A stretch of 64,000 nt of DNA from Cavia porcellus (Eukaryota > Chordata > Mammalia > Rodentia > Caviidae), in contig NW_026947635.1 of the NCBI RefSeq assembly GCF_034190915.1, positions 124,001 through 188,000 of the forward strand. Direction: 5' to 3'. A program made the position numbers and the translations under genes. Every line of letters starts with the position of its first letter. Position 1 is the stretch's first letter. The notes beneath the pieces are model-generated. The model was not told the origin of the DNA. It searched no databases and saw only the letters and a list, made by a program, of their open reading frames with translations. Shown here one piece after another: positions 11,451-24,935 of the stretch.

Positions 11451-14400
11451 AGTCAGAAAAACATCGCGGGGTGGTACGCATTGTATGGGTGTGTGTTACA
11501 TTACATTCACTAGTGGGAGTGAGAAAAACATCACGGGGTGGTGCGCATTGTATGGGTGTGTGTTACATTACATTCACTAGTAGGAGTGAGAAAAACATCA
11601 CGGGGTGGTGCGCATTGTATGGGTGTGTGTTACATTACATTCACTAGTAGGAGTGAGAAAAACATCACGGGGTGGTGCGCATTGTATGGGTGTGTGTTAC
11701 ATTACATTCACTAGTAGGAGTGAGAAAAACATCACGGGGTGGTGCGCATTGTATGGGTGTGTGTTACATTACATTCACTAGTGGAAGTGAGAAAAACATC
11801 ACGGGGTGGTGCGCATTGTATGGGTGTGTGTTATCTTACATTCACTAGTGGGAGTGAGAAAAACATCACGGGGTGGTGCGCATTGTATGGGTGTGTGTTA
11901 CATTACATTCACTAGTGGGAGTGAGAAATACATCACGGGGTGGTGCGCATTGTTTGGGTGTGTGTTACATTACATTTACTAGTGGGAGTGAGAAAAACAT
12001 CACGGGGTGGTGCGCATTGTATGGGTGTGTGTTACATTACATTCACTAGTGGGAGTGAGAAAAACATCACGGGGTGGTGCGCATTGTATGGGTGTGTGTT
12101 ACATTACATTCACTAGTGGGAGTGAGAAAAACATCACGGGGTGGTGCGCATTGTATGGGTGTGTGTTACATTACATTCACTAGTAGGAGTGAGAAAAACA
12201 TCACGGGGTGGTGCGCATTGTATGGGTGTGTGTTACATTACATTCAATAGTGGGAGTGAGAAGAACATCACGGGGTGGTGCGCATTGTATGGGTGTGTGT
12301 TACATTACATTCACTAGTGGGAGTGAGAAAAACATCACGGGGTGGTGCGCATTGTATGGGTGTGTGTTACATTACATTCACCAGTGGGAGTGAGAAAAAC
12401 ATCACGGGGTGGTGCGCATTTTATGGGTGTGTGTTACATTACATTCACTAGTGGGAGTGAGAAAAACATCACGGGGTGGTGCGCATTGTATGGGTGTGTG
12501 TTACATTACATTCACTAGTGGGAGTGAGAAAAACATCACGGGGTGGTGCGCATTGTATGGGTGAGTGTTACATTACATTCACTAGTAGGAGTGAGAAAAA
12601 CGTCACGGGGTGGTGCGCATTGTATGGCTGTGTGTTACATTACATTCACTAGTGGGAGTGAGAAAAACATCACGGGGTGGTGGGCATTGTATGGGTGTGT
12701 GTTACATTACATGCACTAGTAGGAGTGAGAAAAACATCACGGGGTGGTGCGCATTGTATGGGTGTGTGTTACATTACATTCACTACGAGGAGTGAGAAAA
12801 ACATCACGGGGTGGTGCGCATTGTATGGGTGTGTGTTACATTAGATTCACTAGTAGGAGTGAGAAAAACATCACGGGGTGGTGCGCATTGTATGGGTGTG
12901 TGTTACATTAGATTCACTAGTAGGAGTGAGAAAAACATCACGGGGTGGTGCGCATTGTATGGGTGTGTGTTACATTACAGTGACTAGTAGGAGTGAGAAA
13001 AACATCACGGGGTGGTGCGCATTGTATGGGTGTGTGTTACATTACAGTCACTCGTAGGAGTGAGAAAAACATCACGGGGTGGTGCGCATTGTATGGGTGT
13101 GTGTTACATTACATTCACTACGAGGAGTGAGAAAAACATCACGGGGTGGTGCGCATTGTATGGGTGTGTGTTACATTACAGTCACTAGTAGGAGTGAGAA
13201 AAACATCACGGGGTGGTGCGCATTGTATGGGTGTGTGTTACATAACATTCACTAGTAGAAGGGAGAAAAACATCGCGGGGTGGTGCGCATTGTATGGGTG
13301 TGTGTTACATTATATTCACTAGTGGGAGTGAGAAAAACATCGCGGGGTGGTACGCATTGTATGGGTGTGTGTTACATTACATTCACTAGTGGGAGTGAGA
13401 AAAACATCACGGGGTGGTGCGCATTGTATGGGTGTGTGTTACATTACATTCACTAGTAGGAGTGAGAAAAACATCACGGGGTGGTGCGCATTGTATGGGT
13501 GTGTGTTACATTACATTCACTAGTAGGAGTGAGAAAAACATCACGGGGTGGTGCGCATTGTATGGGTGTGTGTTACATTACATTCACTAGTAGGAGTGAG
13601 AAAAACATCACGGGGTGGTGCGCATTGTATGGGTGTGTGTTACATTACATTCACTAGTGGAAGTGAGAAAAACATCACGGGGTGGTGCGCATTGTATGGG
13701 TGTGTGTTACCTTACATTCACTAGTGGGAGTGAGAAAAACATCACGGGGTGGTGCGCATTGTATGGGTGTGTGTTACATTACATTCACTAGTAGGAGTGA
13801 GAAAAACATCACGGGGTGGTGCGCATTGTATGGGTGTGTGTTACATTACATTCACTAGTGGGAGTGAGAAAAACATCACGGGGTGGTGCGCATTGTATGG
13901 GTGTGTGTTACATTACATTTACTAGTGGGAGTGAGAAAAACATCACGGGGTGGTGCGCATTGTATGGGTGTGTGTTACATTACATTCACTAGTAGGAGTG
14001 AGAAAAACATCACGGGGTGGTGCGCATTGTATGGGTGTGTGTTACATTACATTCACTAGTGGGAGTGAGAAAAACATCATGGGGTGGTGCGCATTGTATT
14101 GGTGTGTGTTACATTACATTCACTAGTAGGAGTGAGAAAAACATCACGGGGTGGTGCGCATTGTATGGGTGTGTGTTACATTACATTCAATAGTGGGAGT
14201 GAGAAGAACATCACGGGGTGGTGCGCATTGTATGGGTGTGTGTTACATTACATTCACTAGTGGGAGTGAGAAAAACATCACGGGGTGGTGCGCATTGTAT
14301 GGGTGTGTGTTACATTACATTCACCAGTGGGAGTGAGAAAAACATCACGGGGTGGTGCACATTTTATGGGTGTGTGTTACATTACATTCACTAGTGGGAG

Positions 14401-15030
14401 TGAGAAAAACATCACGGGGTGGTGCGCATTGTATGGGTGTGTGTTACATTACATTCACTAGTGGGAGTGAGAAAAACATCACGGGGTGGTGCGCATTGTA
14501 TGGGTGTGTGTTACATTACATTCACTAGTAGGAGTGAGAAAAACGTCACGGGGTGGTGCGCATTGTATGGCTGTGTGTTACATTACATTCACTAGTGGGA
14601 GTGAGAAAAACATCACGGGGTGGTGGGCATTGTATGGGTGTGTGTTACATTACATGCACTAGTAGGAGTGAGAAAAACATCACGGGGTGGTGCGCATTGT
14701 ATGGGTGTGTGTTACATTACATTCACTACGAGGAGTGAGAAAAACATCACGGGGTGGTGCGCATTGTATGGGTGTGTGTTACATTAGATTCACTAGTAGG
14801 AGTGAGAAAAACATCACGGGGTGGTGCGCATTGTATGGGTGTGTGTTACATTAGATTCACTAGTAGGAGTGAGAAAAACATCACGGGGTGGTGCGCATTG
14901 TATGGGTGTGTGTTACATTACAGTCACTAGTAGAAGTGAGAAAAACATCACGGGGTGGTGCGCATTGTATGGGTGTGTGTTACATTACAGTCACTAATAG
15001 GAGTGAGAAAAACATCATGGGGTGATGCGC
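11390..15030 (+). repeat. 28/29-mer tandem duplication (1876/1943 bp)
   Basis: The CGCGGGGTGGTACGC monomer occurs at 11464 and 13340, 28 monomers apart. From the ATTTACTAG monomer onward (11971 and 13914) the spacing becomes 29 monomers and stays so through AATAGTGGG with GAGAAG, CACCAGTGGG, GTCACGG with TATGGCTG (12610 and 14553), and the paired ATTAGATTC monomers. One monomer was therefore gained or lost between the two markers. The match fades near 13080 and 15030. Confidence 0.8.
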
Positions 15031-17215
15031 ATTGTATGGGTGTGTGTTACATTACATTCACTAGTAGGAGTGAGAAAAACATCACGGGGTGGTGCGCATT
15101 GTATGGGTGTGTGTTATATTACATTCACTAGTAGGAGTGAGAAAAACATCACGGGGAGGTGCGCATTGTATGGGTGTGTGTTACATTACATTCACTAGTA
15201 GGAGTGAGAAAAACATCACGGGGAGGTGCGCATTGTATGGGTGTGTGTTACATTACATTCACTAGTAGGAGTGAGAAAAACATCACGGGGTGGTGCGCAT
15301 TGTATGGGTGTGTGTTACATTACATTCACTAGTAGGAGTGAGAAAAACATCACGGGGTGGTGCGCATTGTATGGGTGTGTGTTACATTACAGTCACTAGT
15401 AGGAGTGAGAAAAACTTCACGGGGTGGTGCGCATTGTATGGGTGTGTGTTACATTACATTCACTACGAGGAGTGAGAAAAACATCACGGGGTGGTGCGCA
15501 TTGTATGGGTGTGTGTTACATTACAGTCACTAGTAGGAGTGAGAAAAACATCACGGGGTGGTGCGCATTGTATGGGTGTGTGTTACATAACATTCACTAG
15601 TAGAAGGGAGAAAAACATCACGGGGTGGTGCGCATTGTATGGGTGTGTGTTACATTACATTCACTAGTAGGAGTGAGAAAAACATCACGGGGTGGTGCGC
15701 ATTTTATGAGTGTGTGTTACATTACATTCACTACGAGGAGTGAGAAAAACATCACGGGGTGGTGCGCATTGTATGGGTGTGTGTTACATTAGATTCACTA
15801 GTAGGAGTGAGAAAAACATCACGGGGTTGTGCGCATTGTATGGGTGTGTGTTACATTAGATTCACTAGTAGGAGTGAGAAAAACATCACGGGGTGGTGCG
15901 CATTGTATGGGTGTGTGTTACATTACAGTCACTAGTAGGAGTGAGAAAAACATCACGGGGTGGTGCGCATTGTATGGGTGTGTGTTACATTAGATTCACT
16001 AGTAGGAGTGAGAAAAACATCACGGGGTGGTGCGCATTGTATGGGTGTGTGTTACATTACATTCACTAGAAGGAGTGAGAAAAACATCACGGGGTGGTGC
16101 GCATTGTATGGGTGTGTGTTATATTACATTCACTAGTAGGAGTGAGAAAAACATCACGGGGAGGTGCGCATTGTATGGGTGTGTGTTACATTACATTCAC
16201 TAGTAGGAGTGAGAAAAACATCACGGAGAGGTGCGCATTGTATGGGTGTGTGTTACATTAGATTCACTAGTAGGAGTGAGAAAAACATCACGGGGTGGTG
16301 CGCATTGTATGGGTGTGTGTTACATTACATTCACTAGTAGGAGTGAGAAAAACATCACGGGGTGGTGCGCATTGTATGGGTGTGTGTTACATTACAGTCA
16401 CTAGTAGGAGTGAGAAAAACATCACGGGGTGGTGCGCATTGTATGGGTGTGTGTTACATAACATTCACTAGTAGAAGGGAGAAAAACATCACGGGGTGGT
16501 GCGCATTGTATGGGTGTGTGTTACATTACATTCACTAGTAGGAGTGAGAAAAACATCACGGGGTGGTGCGCACTGTATGGGTGTGTGTTACATTACATGC
16601 ACTAGTAGGAGTGAGAAAAACATCACGGGGTGGTGCGCATTGTATGGGTGTGTGTTACATTACATTCACTACGAGGAGTGAGAAAAACATAACGGGGTGG
16701 TGCGCATTGTATGGGTGTGTGTTACATTACATTCACTAGTAGGAGTGAGAAATATATCACGGGGTGGTGCGCATTGTATGGGTGTGTGTTACATTACATT
16801 CACTAGTAGGAGTGAGAAAAACATCACCGGGTGGTGCGCATCGTATGGGTGTGTGTTACATTACATTCACTAGTAGGAGTGAGAAAAACATCGCGGGGTG
16901 GTGCGCATTGTATGGGTGTGTGTTACATTACATTCACTCGTAGGAGTGAGAAAAACATCACGGGGTGGTGCGCATTGTATGGGTGTGTGTTACATTACAT
17001 TCACTAGTAGGAGAGAGAAAAACATCACGGGGTGGTGCGCATTGTATGGGTGTGTGTTACATTACATTCACTAGTAGGAGTGAGAAAAACATCACGGGGT
17101 GGTGCGCATTGTATGGGTGTGTGTTACATTACATTTACTAGTGGGAGTGAGAAAAACATCACGGGGTGGTGCGCATTGTATGGGTGTGTGTTACATTACA
17201 TTCACTAGTGGGAGT
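14400..17215 (+). repeat. 42-mer tandem block, copy 1 (2814 bp)
   Basis: Markers recur at exactly +2814 bases: GTCACGG with TATGGCTG (14553 and 17367), ACTTCAC (15414 and 18228), ATTTTATGAG (15701 and 18515), ATAACATTC with AGAAGGGAG, and GAAATATAT (16749 and 19563). Copy 1 starts after the CACATTTTATG monomer near 14358, which has no counterpart at 17172. Confidence 0.88.
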
Positions 17216-20029
17216 GAGAAAAACATCACGGGGTGGTGCGCATTGTATGGGTGTGTGTTACATTACATTCACTAGTGGGAGTGAGAAAAACATCACGGGG
17301 TGGTGCGCATTGTATGGGTGTGTGTTACATTACATTCACTAGTAGGAGTGAGAAAAACGTCACGGGGTGGTGCGCATTGTATGGCTGTATGTTACATTAC
17401 ATTCACTAGTGGGAGTGAGAAAAACATCACGGGGTGGTGGGCATTGTATGGGTGTGTGTTACATTACATGCACTAGTAGGAGTGAGAAAAACATCACGGG
17501 GTGGTGCGCATTGTATGGGTGTGTGTTACATTACATTCACTACGAGGAGTGAGAAAAACATCACGGGGTGGTGCGCATTGTATGGGTGTGTGTTACATTA
17601 GATTCACTAGTAGGAGTGAGAAAAACATCACGGGGTGGTGCGCATTGTATGGGTGTGTGTTACATTAGATTCACTAGTAGGAGTGAGAAAAACATCACGG
17701 GGTGGTGCGCACTGTATGGGTGTGTGTTACATTACAGTCACTAGTAGGAGTGAGAAAAACATCACGGGGTGGTGCGCATTGTATGGGTGTGTGTTACATT
17801 ACAGTCACTAATAGGAGTGAGAAAAACATCATGGGGTGATGCGCATTGTATGGGTGTGTGTTACATTACATTCACTAGTAGGAGTGAGAAAAACATCACG
17901 GGGTGGTGCGCATTGTATGGGTGTGTGTTATATTACATTCACTAGTAGGAGTGAGAAAAACATCACGGGGAGGTGCGCATTGTATGGGTGTGTGTTACAT
18001 TACATTCACTAGTAGGAGTGAGAAAAACATCACGGGGAGGTGCGCATTGTATGGGTGTGTGTTACATTACATTCACTAGTAGGAGTGAGAAAAACATCAC
18101 GGGGTGGTGCGCATTGTATGGGTGTGTGTTACATTACATTCACTAGTAGGAGTGAGAAAAACATCACGGGGTGGTGCGCATTGTATGGGTGTGTGTTACA
18201 TTACAGTCAATAGTAGGAGTGAGAAAAACTTCACGGGGTGGTGCGCATTGTATGGGTGTGTGTTACATTACATTCACTACGAGGAGTGAGAAAAACATCA
18301 CGGGGTGGTGCGCATTGTATGGGTGTGTGTTACATTACAGTCACTAGTAGGAGTGAGAAAAACATCACGGGGTGGTGCGCATTGTATGGGTTTGTGTTAC
18401 ATAACATTCACTAGTAGAAGGGAGAAAAACATCACGGGGTGGTGCGCATTGTATGGGTGTGTGTTACATTACATTCACTAGTAGGAGTGAGAAAAACATC
18501 ACGGGGTGGTGCGCATTTTATGAGTGTGTGTTACATTACATTCACTACGAGGAGTGAGAAAAACATCACGGGGTGGTGCGCATTGTATGGGTGTGTGTTA
18601 CATTAGATTCACTAGTAGGAGTGAGAAAAACATCACGGGGTTGTGCGCATTGTATGGGTGTGTGTTACATTAGATTCACTAGTAGGAGTGAGAAAAACAT
18701 CACGGGGTGGTGCGCATTGTATGGGTGTGTGTTACATTACAGTCACTAGTAGGAGTGAGAAAAACATCACGGGGTGGTGCGCATTGTATGGGTGTGTGTT
18801 ACATTAGATTCACTAGTAGGAGTGAGAAAAACATCACGGGGTGGTGCGCATTGTATGGGTGTGTGTTACATTACATTCACTAGAAGGAGTGAGAAAAACA
18901 TCACGGGGTGGTGCGCATTGTATGGGTGTGTGTTATATTACATTCACTAGTAGGAGTGAGAAAAACATCACGGGGAGGTGCGCATTGTATGGGTGTGTGT
19001 TACATTACATTCACTAGTAGGAGTGAGAAAAACATCACGGAGAGGTGCGCATTGTATGGGTGTGTGTTACATTACATTCACTAGTAGGAGTGAGAAAAAC
19101 ATCACGGGGTGGTGCGCATTGTATGGGTGTGTGTTACATTACATTCACTAGTAGGAGTGAGAAAAACATCACGGGGTGGTGCGCATTGTATGGGTGTGTG
19201 TTACATTACAGTCACTAGTAGGAGTGAGAAAAACATCACGGGGTGGTGCGCATTGTATGGGTGTGTGTTACATAACATTCACTAGTAGAAGGGAGAAAAA
19301 CATCACGGGGTGGTGCGCATTGTATGGGTGTGTGTTACATTACATTCACTAGTAGGAGTGAGAAAAACATCACGGGGTGGTGCGCACTGTATGGGTGTGT
19401 GTTACATTACATGCACTAGTAGGAGTGAGAAAAACATCACGGGGTGGTGCGCATTGTATGGGTGTGTGTTACATTACATTCACTACGAGGAGTGAGAAAA
19501 ACATAACGGGGTGGTGCGCATTGTATGGGTGTGTGTTACATTACATTCACTAGTAGGAGTGAGAAATATATCACGGGGTGGTGCGCATTGTATGGGTGTG
19601 TGTTACATTACATTCACTAGTAGGAGTGAGAAAAACATCACCGGGTGGTGCGCATCGTATGGGTGTGTGTTACATTACATTCACTAGTAGGAGTGAGAAA
19701 AACATCGCGGGGTGGTGCGCATTGTATGGGTGTGTGTTACATTACATTCACTCGTAGGAGTGAGAAAAACATCACGGGGTGGTGCGCATTGTATGGGTGT
19801 GTGTTACATTACATTCACTAGTAGGAGAGAGAAAAACATCACGGGGTGGTGCGCATTGTATGGGTGTGTGTTACATTACATTCACTAGTAGGAGTGAGAA
19901 AAACATCACGGGGTGGTGCGCATTGTATGGGTGTGTGTTACATTACATTTACTAGTGGGAGTGAGAAAAACATCACGGGGTGGTGCGCATTGTATGGGTG
20001 TGTGTTACATTACATTCACTAGTGGGAGA
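17216..20029 (+). repeat. 42-mer tandem block, copy 2 (2814 bp)
   Basis: This copy follows copy 1 directly, so the two are a true tandem pair. Differences are few, for example TGTATGTTAC at 17385, CAATAGTAGG at 18209 and TTTGTGTTAC at 18390. The match ends at about 20029, where GGGAGAGAG and GGTACGC appear and have no counterpart at 17215. Confidence 0.88.
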
Positions 20030-20748
20030 GAGAAAAACATCACGGGGTGGTACGCATTGTATGGGTGTGTGTTACATTACATTCACTAGTGGGAGTGAGA
20101 AAAACATCACGGGGTGGTGCGCATTGTATGGGTGTATGTTACATTACATTCACTCGTAGGAGTGAGAAAAACATCACGGGGTGGTGCGCATTGTATGGGT
20201 GTGTGTTACATTACATTCACTCGTAGGAGTGAGAAAAACATCACGGGGTGGTGCGCATTGTATGGGTGTGTGTTACATTACATTCACTCGTAGGAGTGAG
20301 AAAAACATCACGGGGTGGTGCGCATTGTATGGGTGTGTGTTACATTACATTTACTAGTGGGAGTGAGAAAAACATCACGGGGTGGTGCGCATTGTATGGG
20401 TGTGTGTTACATTACATTCACTAGTGGGAGAGAGAAAAACATCACGGGGTGGTGCGCATTGTATGGGTGTGTGTTACATTACATTCACTAGTGGGAGTGA
20501 GAAAAACATCACGGGGTGGTGCGCATTGTATGGGTGTATGTTACATTACATTCACTCGTAGGAGTGAGAAAAACATCACGGGGTGGTGCGCATTGTATGG
20601 GTGTGTGTTACATTACATTCACTCGTAGGAGTGAGAAAAACATCACGGGGTGGTGCGCATTGTATGGGTGTGTGTTACATTACATTCACTCGTAGGAGTG
20701 AGAAAAACATCACGGGGTGGTGCGCATTGTATGGGTGTGTGTTACATT
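19945..20748 (+). repeat. 6-mer tandem duplication (402 bp)
   Basis: The series ATTTACTAGTGGG, GGGAGAGAG, G-type, TGTATGTTAC and then CTCGTAGG monomers occurs twice. The TGTATGTTAC monomers lie at 20133 and 20535, exactly 402 bases apart. The first copy has GGTACGC near 20050 and the second GGTGCGC. Confidence 0.85.
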
Positions 20749-22320
20749 ACATTCACTAGTAGGAGTGAGAAAAACATCACGGGGTGGTGCGCATTGTATG
20801 GGTGTGTGTTACATTACATTCACTAGTAGGAGTGAGAAAAACATCACGGGGTGGTGCGCATTGTATGGGTGTGTGTTACATTACATTCACTAGTAGGAGT
20901 GAGAAAATCATCACGGGGTGGTGCGCATTGTATGGGTGTGTGTTACATTACATTCACTAGTAGGAGTGAGAAAAACATCACGGGGTGGTGCGCATTGTAT
21001 GGGTGTGTGTTACATTACATGCACTAGTAGGAGTGAGAAAAACATCACGGGGTGGTGCGCATTGTATGGGTTTGTGTTACATTACATTCACTAGTAGGAG
21101 TGAGAAAAACATCACGGGGAGGTGCGCATTGTATGGGTGTGTGTTACATTACATTCACTAGTAGGAGTGAGAAAAACATCACGGGGAGGTGCGCATTGTA
21201 TGGGTGTGTGTTACATTACATTTACTAGTGGGAGTGAGAAAAACATCACGGGGTGGTGCGCATTGTATGGGTGTGTGTTACATTACATTCACTAGTGGGA
21301 GAGAGAAAAACATCACGGGGTGGTGCGCATTGTATGGGTGTCTGTTACATTACATTCACTAGTGGGAGTGAGAAAAACATCACGGGGTGGTGCGCATTGT
21401 ATGGGTGTATGTTACATTACATTCACTCGTAGGAGTGAGAAAAACATCACGGGGTGGTGCGCATTGTATGGGTGTGTGTTACATTACATTCACTCGTAGG
21501 AGTGAGAAAAACATCACGGGGTGGTGCGCATTGTATGGGTGTGTGTTACATTACATTCACTCGTAGGAGTGAGAAAAACATCACGTGGTGGTGCGCATTG
21601 TATGGGTGTGTGTTACATTACATTCACTAGTAGGAGTGAGAAAAACATCACGGGGTGGTGCGCATTGTATGGGTGTGTGTTACATTACATTCACTAGTAG
21701 GAGTGAGAAAAACATCACGGGGTGGTGCGCATTGTATGGGTGTGTGTTACATTACATTCACTCGTAGGAGTGAGAAAAACATCACGGGGAGGTGCGCATT
21801 GTATGGGTGTGTGTTACATTACATTCACTACGAGGAGTGAGAACAACATCACGAGGTGGTGCGCATTGTATGGGTGTGTGTTACATTAGATTCACTAGTA
21901 GGAGTGAGAAAAACATCACGGGGTGGTGCGCATTGTATGGGTGTGTGTTACATTACAGTCACTAGTAGGAGTGAGAAAAACATCACGGGGTGGTGCGCAT
22001 TCTATGGGTGTGTGTTACATTACATTCACTCGTAGGAGTGAGAAAAACATCACGGGGTGGTGCGCATTGTATGGGTGTGTTACATTACATTCACTAGTGG
22101 GAGTGAGAAAAACATCACGGGGTGGTGCGCATTGTATGGGTGTGTGTTACATTACATTCACCAGTGGGAGTGAGAAAAATATCACGGGGTGGTGCGCATT
22201 TTATGGGTGTGTGTTACATTACATTCACTAGTGGGAGTGAGAAAAACATCATGGGGTGGTGCGCATTGTATGGGTGTGTGTTACATTACATTCACTAGTA
22301 GGAGTGAGAAAAACGTCACG
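20749..22320 (+). repeat. Satellite block recurring at 28.9-30.0, 32.6-34.2 and 39.5-41.2 kb
   Basis: Markers in order are AAAATCATC (about 20905), ACATGCAC, GGGTTTGTG (21068), paired GGGGAGGTG, ATTTACTAG, GGGAGAGAG, TGTCTGTTAC (21339), TGTATGTTAC, three CTCGTAGG monomers, GAACAACATCACGAGG (21841), GCATTCTATG (22007) and CACCAGTGGG. The same order occurs at +8105 bases as far as about 29.98 kb, and at +11857 bases and again one 104-mer unit further on. This copy carries the two-base GT deletion; the 34 kb copy has one extra monomer before the TATGGCTG marker. Confidence 0.8.
22071..22090 (+). other. 2-bp (one GT unit) deletion in a monomer
   Basis: The monomer reads GGGTGTGTTAC where others have GGGTGTGTGTTAC. 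Loss of one GT unit in a GT run is typical of replication slippage. It is the only two-base length change in the window. It joins frames into a 102-codon open frame starting at 21923, the longest here, and still only repeat-derived. Confidence 0.95.
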
Positions 22321-24935
22321 GGGTGGTGCGCATTGTATGGCTGTGTGTTACATTACATTCACTAGTGGGAGTGAGAAAAACATCACGGGGTGGTGGGCAT
22401 TGTATGGGTGTGTGTTACATTACATGCACTAGTAGGAGTGAGAAAAACATCACGGGGTGGTGCGCATTTTATGGGTGTGTGTTACATTACATTCACTACG
22501 AGGAGTGAGAAAAACATCACGGGGTGGTGCGCATTGTATGGGTGTGTGTTACATTAGATTCACTAGTAGGAGTGAGAAAAACATCACGGGGTGGTGCGCA
22601 TTGTATGGGTGTGTGTTACATTAGATTCACTAGTAGGAGTGAGAAAAACATCACGGGGTGGTGCGCATTGTATGGGTGTGTGTTACATTACAGTCACTAG
22701 TAGGAGTGAGAAAAACATCACGGGGTGGTGCGCATTGTATGGGTGTGTGTTACATTACAGTCACTAATAGGAGTGAGAAAAACATCATGGGGTGATGCGC
22801 ATTGTATGGGTGTGTGTTACATTACATTCACTAGTAGGAGTGAGAAAAACATCACGGGGTGGTGCGCATTGTATGGGTGTGTGTTATATTACATTCACTA
22901 GTAGGAGTGAGAAAAACATCACGGGGAGGTGCGCATTGTATGGGTGTGTGTTACATTACATTCACTAGTAGGAGTGAGAAAAACATCACGGGGAGGTGCG
23001 CATTGTATGGGTGTGTGTTACATTACATTCACTAGTAGGAGTGAGAAAAACATCACGGGGTGGTGCGCATTGTATGGGTGTGTGTTACATTACATTCACT
23101 AGTAGGAGTGAGAAAAACATCACGGGGTGGTGCGCATTGTATGGGTGTGTGTTACATTACAGTCACTAGTAGGAGTGAGAAAAACTTCACGGGGTGGTGC
23201 GCATTGTATGGGTGTGTGTTACATTACAGTCACTAGTAGGAGTGAGAAAAACATCACGGGGTGGTGCGCATTGTATGGGTGTGTGTTACATAACATTCAC
23301 TAGTAGAAGGGAGAAAAACATCACGGGGTGGTGCGCATTGTATGGGTGTGTGTTACATTACATTCACTAGTAGGAGTGAGAAAAACATCACGGGGTGGTG
23401 CGCATTTTATGAGTGTGTGTTACATTACATTCACTACGAGGAGTGAGAAAAACATCACGGGGTGGTGCGCATTGTATGGGTGTGTGTTACATTAGATTCA
23501 CTAGTAGGAGTGAGAAAAACATCACGGGGTTGTGCGCATTGTATGGGTGTGTGTTACATTAGATTCACTAGTAGGAGTGAGAAAAACATCACGGGGTGGT
23601 GCGCATTGTATGGGTGTGTGTTACATTACAGTCACTAGTAGGAGTGAGAAAAACATCACGGGGTGGTGCGCATTGTATGGGTGTGTGTTACATTACAGTC
23701 ACTAGTAGGAGTGAGAAAAACATCACGGGGTGGTGCGCATTGTATGGGTGTGTGTTACATTACATTCACTAGAAGGAGTGAGAAAAACATCACGGGGTGG
23801 TGCGCATTGTATGGGTGTGTGTTATATTACATTCACTAGTAGGAGTGAGAAAAACATCACGGGGAGGTGCGCATTGTATGGGTGTGTGTTACATTACATT
23901 CACTAGTAGGAGTGAGAAAAACATCACGGGGAGGTGCGCATTGTATGGGTGTGTGTTACATTACATTCACTAGTAGGAGTGAGAAAAACATCACGGGGTG
24001 GTGCGCATTGTATGGGTGTGTGTTACATTACATTCACTAGTAGGAGTGAGAAAAACATCACGGGGTGGTGCGCATTGTATGGGTGTGTGTTACATTACAG
24101 TCACTAGTAGGAGTGAGAAAAACTTCACGGGGTGGTGCGCATTGTATGGGTGTGTGTTACATTACATTCACTACGAGGAGTGAGAAAAACATCACGGGGT
24201 GGTGCGCATTGTATGGGTGTGTGTTACATTACAGTCACTAGTAGGAGTGAGAAAAACATCACGGGGTGGTGCGCATTGTATGGGTGTGTGTTACATAACA
24301 TTCACTAGTAGAAGGGAGAAAAACATCACGGGGTGGTGCGCATTGTATGGGTGTGTGTTACATTACATTCACTAGTAGGAGTGAGAAAAACATCACGGGG
24401 TGATGCGCATTTTATGAGTGTGTGTTACATTACATTCACTACGAGGAGTGAGAAAAACATCACGGGGTGGTGCGCATTGTATGGGTGTGTGTTACATTAG
24501 ATTCACTAGTAGGAGTGAGAAAAACATCACGGGGTTGTGCGCATTGTATGGGTGTGTGTTACATTAGATTCACTAGTAGGAGTGAGAAAAACATCACGGG
24601 GTGGTGCGCATTGTATGGGTGTGTGTTACATTACAGTCACTAGTAGGAGTGAGAAAAACATCACGGGGTGGTGCGCATTGTATGGGTGTGTGTTACATTA
24701 CAGTCACTAGTAGGAGTGAGAAAAACATCACGGGGTGGTGCGCATTGTATGGGTGTGTGTTACATTACATTCACTAGAAGGAGTGAGAAAAAAATCACGG
24801 GGTGGTGCGCATTGTATGGGTGTGTGTTATATTACATTCACTAGTAGGAGTGAGAAAAACATCACGGGGAGGTGCGCATTGTATGGGTGTGTGTTACATT
24901 ACATTCACTAGTAGGAGTGAGAAAAACATCACGGA
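22321..24935 (+). repeat. 14/15-mer tandem units
   Basis: This segment matches 17.37 kb onward at an offset of 4956 bases (74 monomers minus two bases). It then repeats internally: ACTTCAC at 23184 and 24122 (938 bases, 14 monomers), ATTTTATGAG at 23404 and 24409 (1005 bases, 15 monomers), and TTATATTAC near 22886, 23824 and 24829. The alternation of 14 and 15 monomers points to a single-monomer gain or loss between units. Confidence 0.75.

Noticed and set aside
21923..22231. Longest open frame (102 codons) as a real gene
   Set aside because: It exists only because a two-base GT deletion joins two repeat frames. Its codons are the same repeat-derived series as the other frames.
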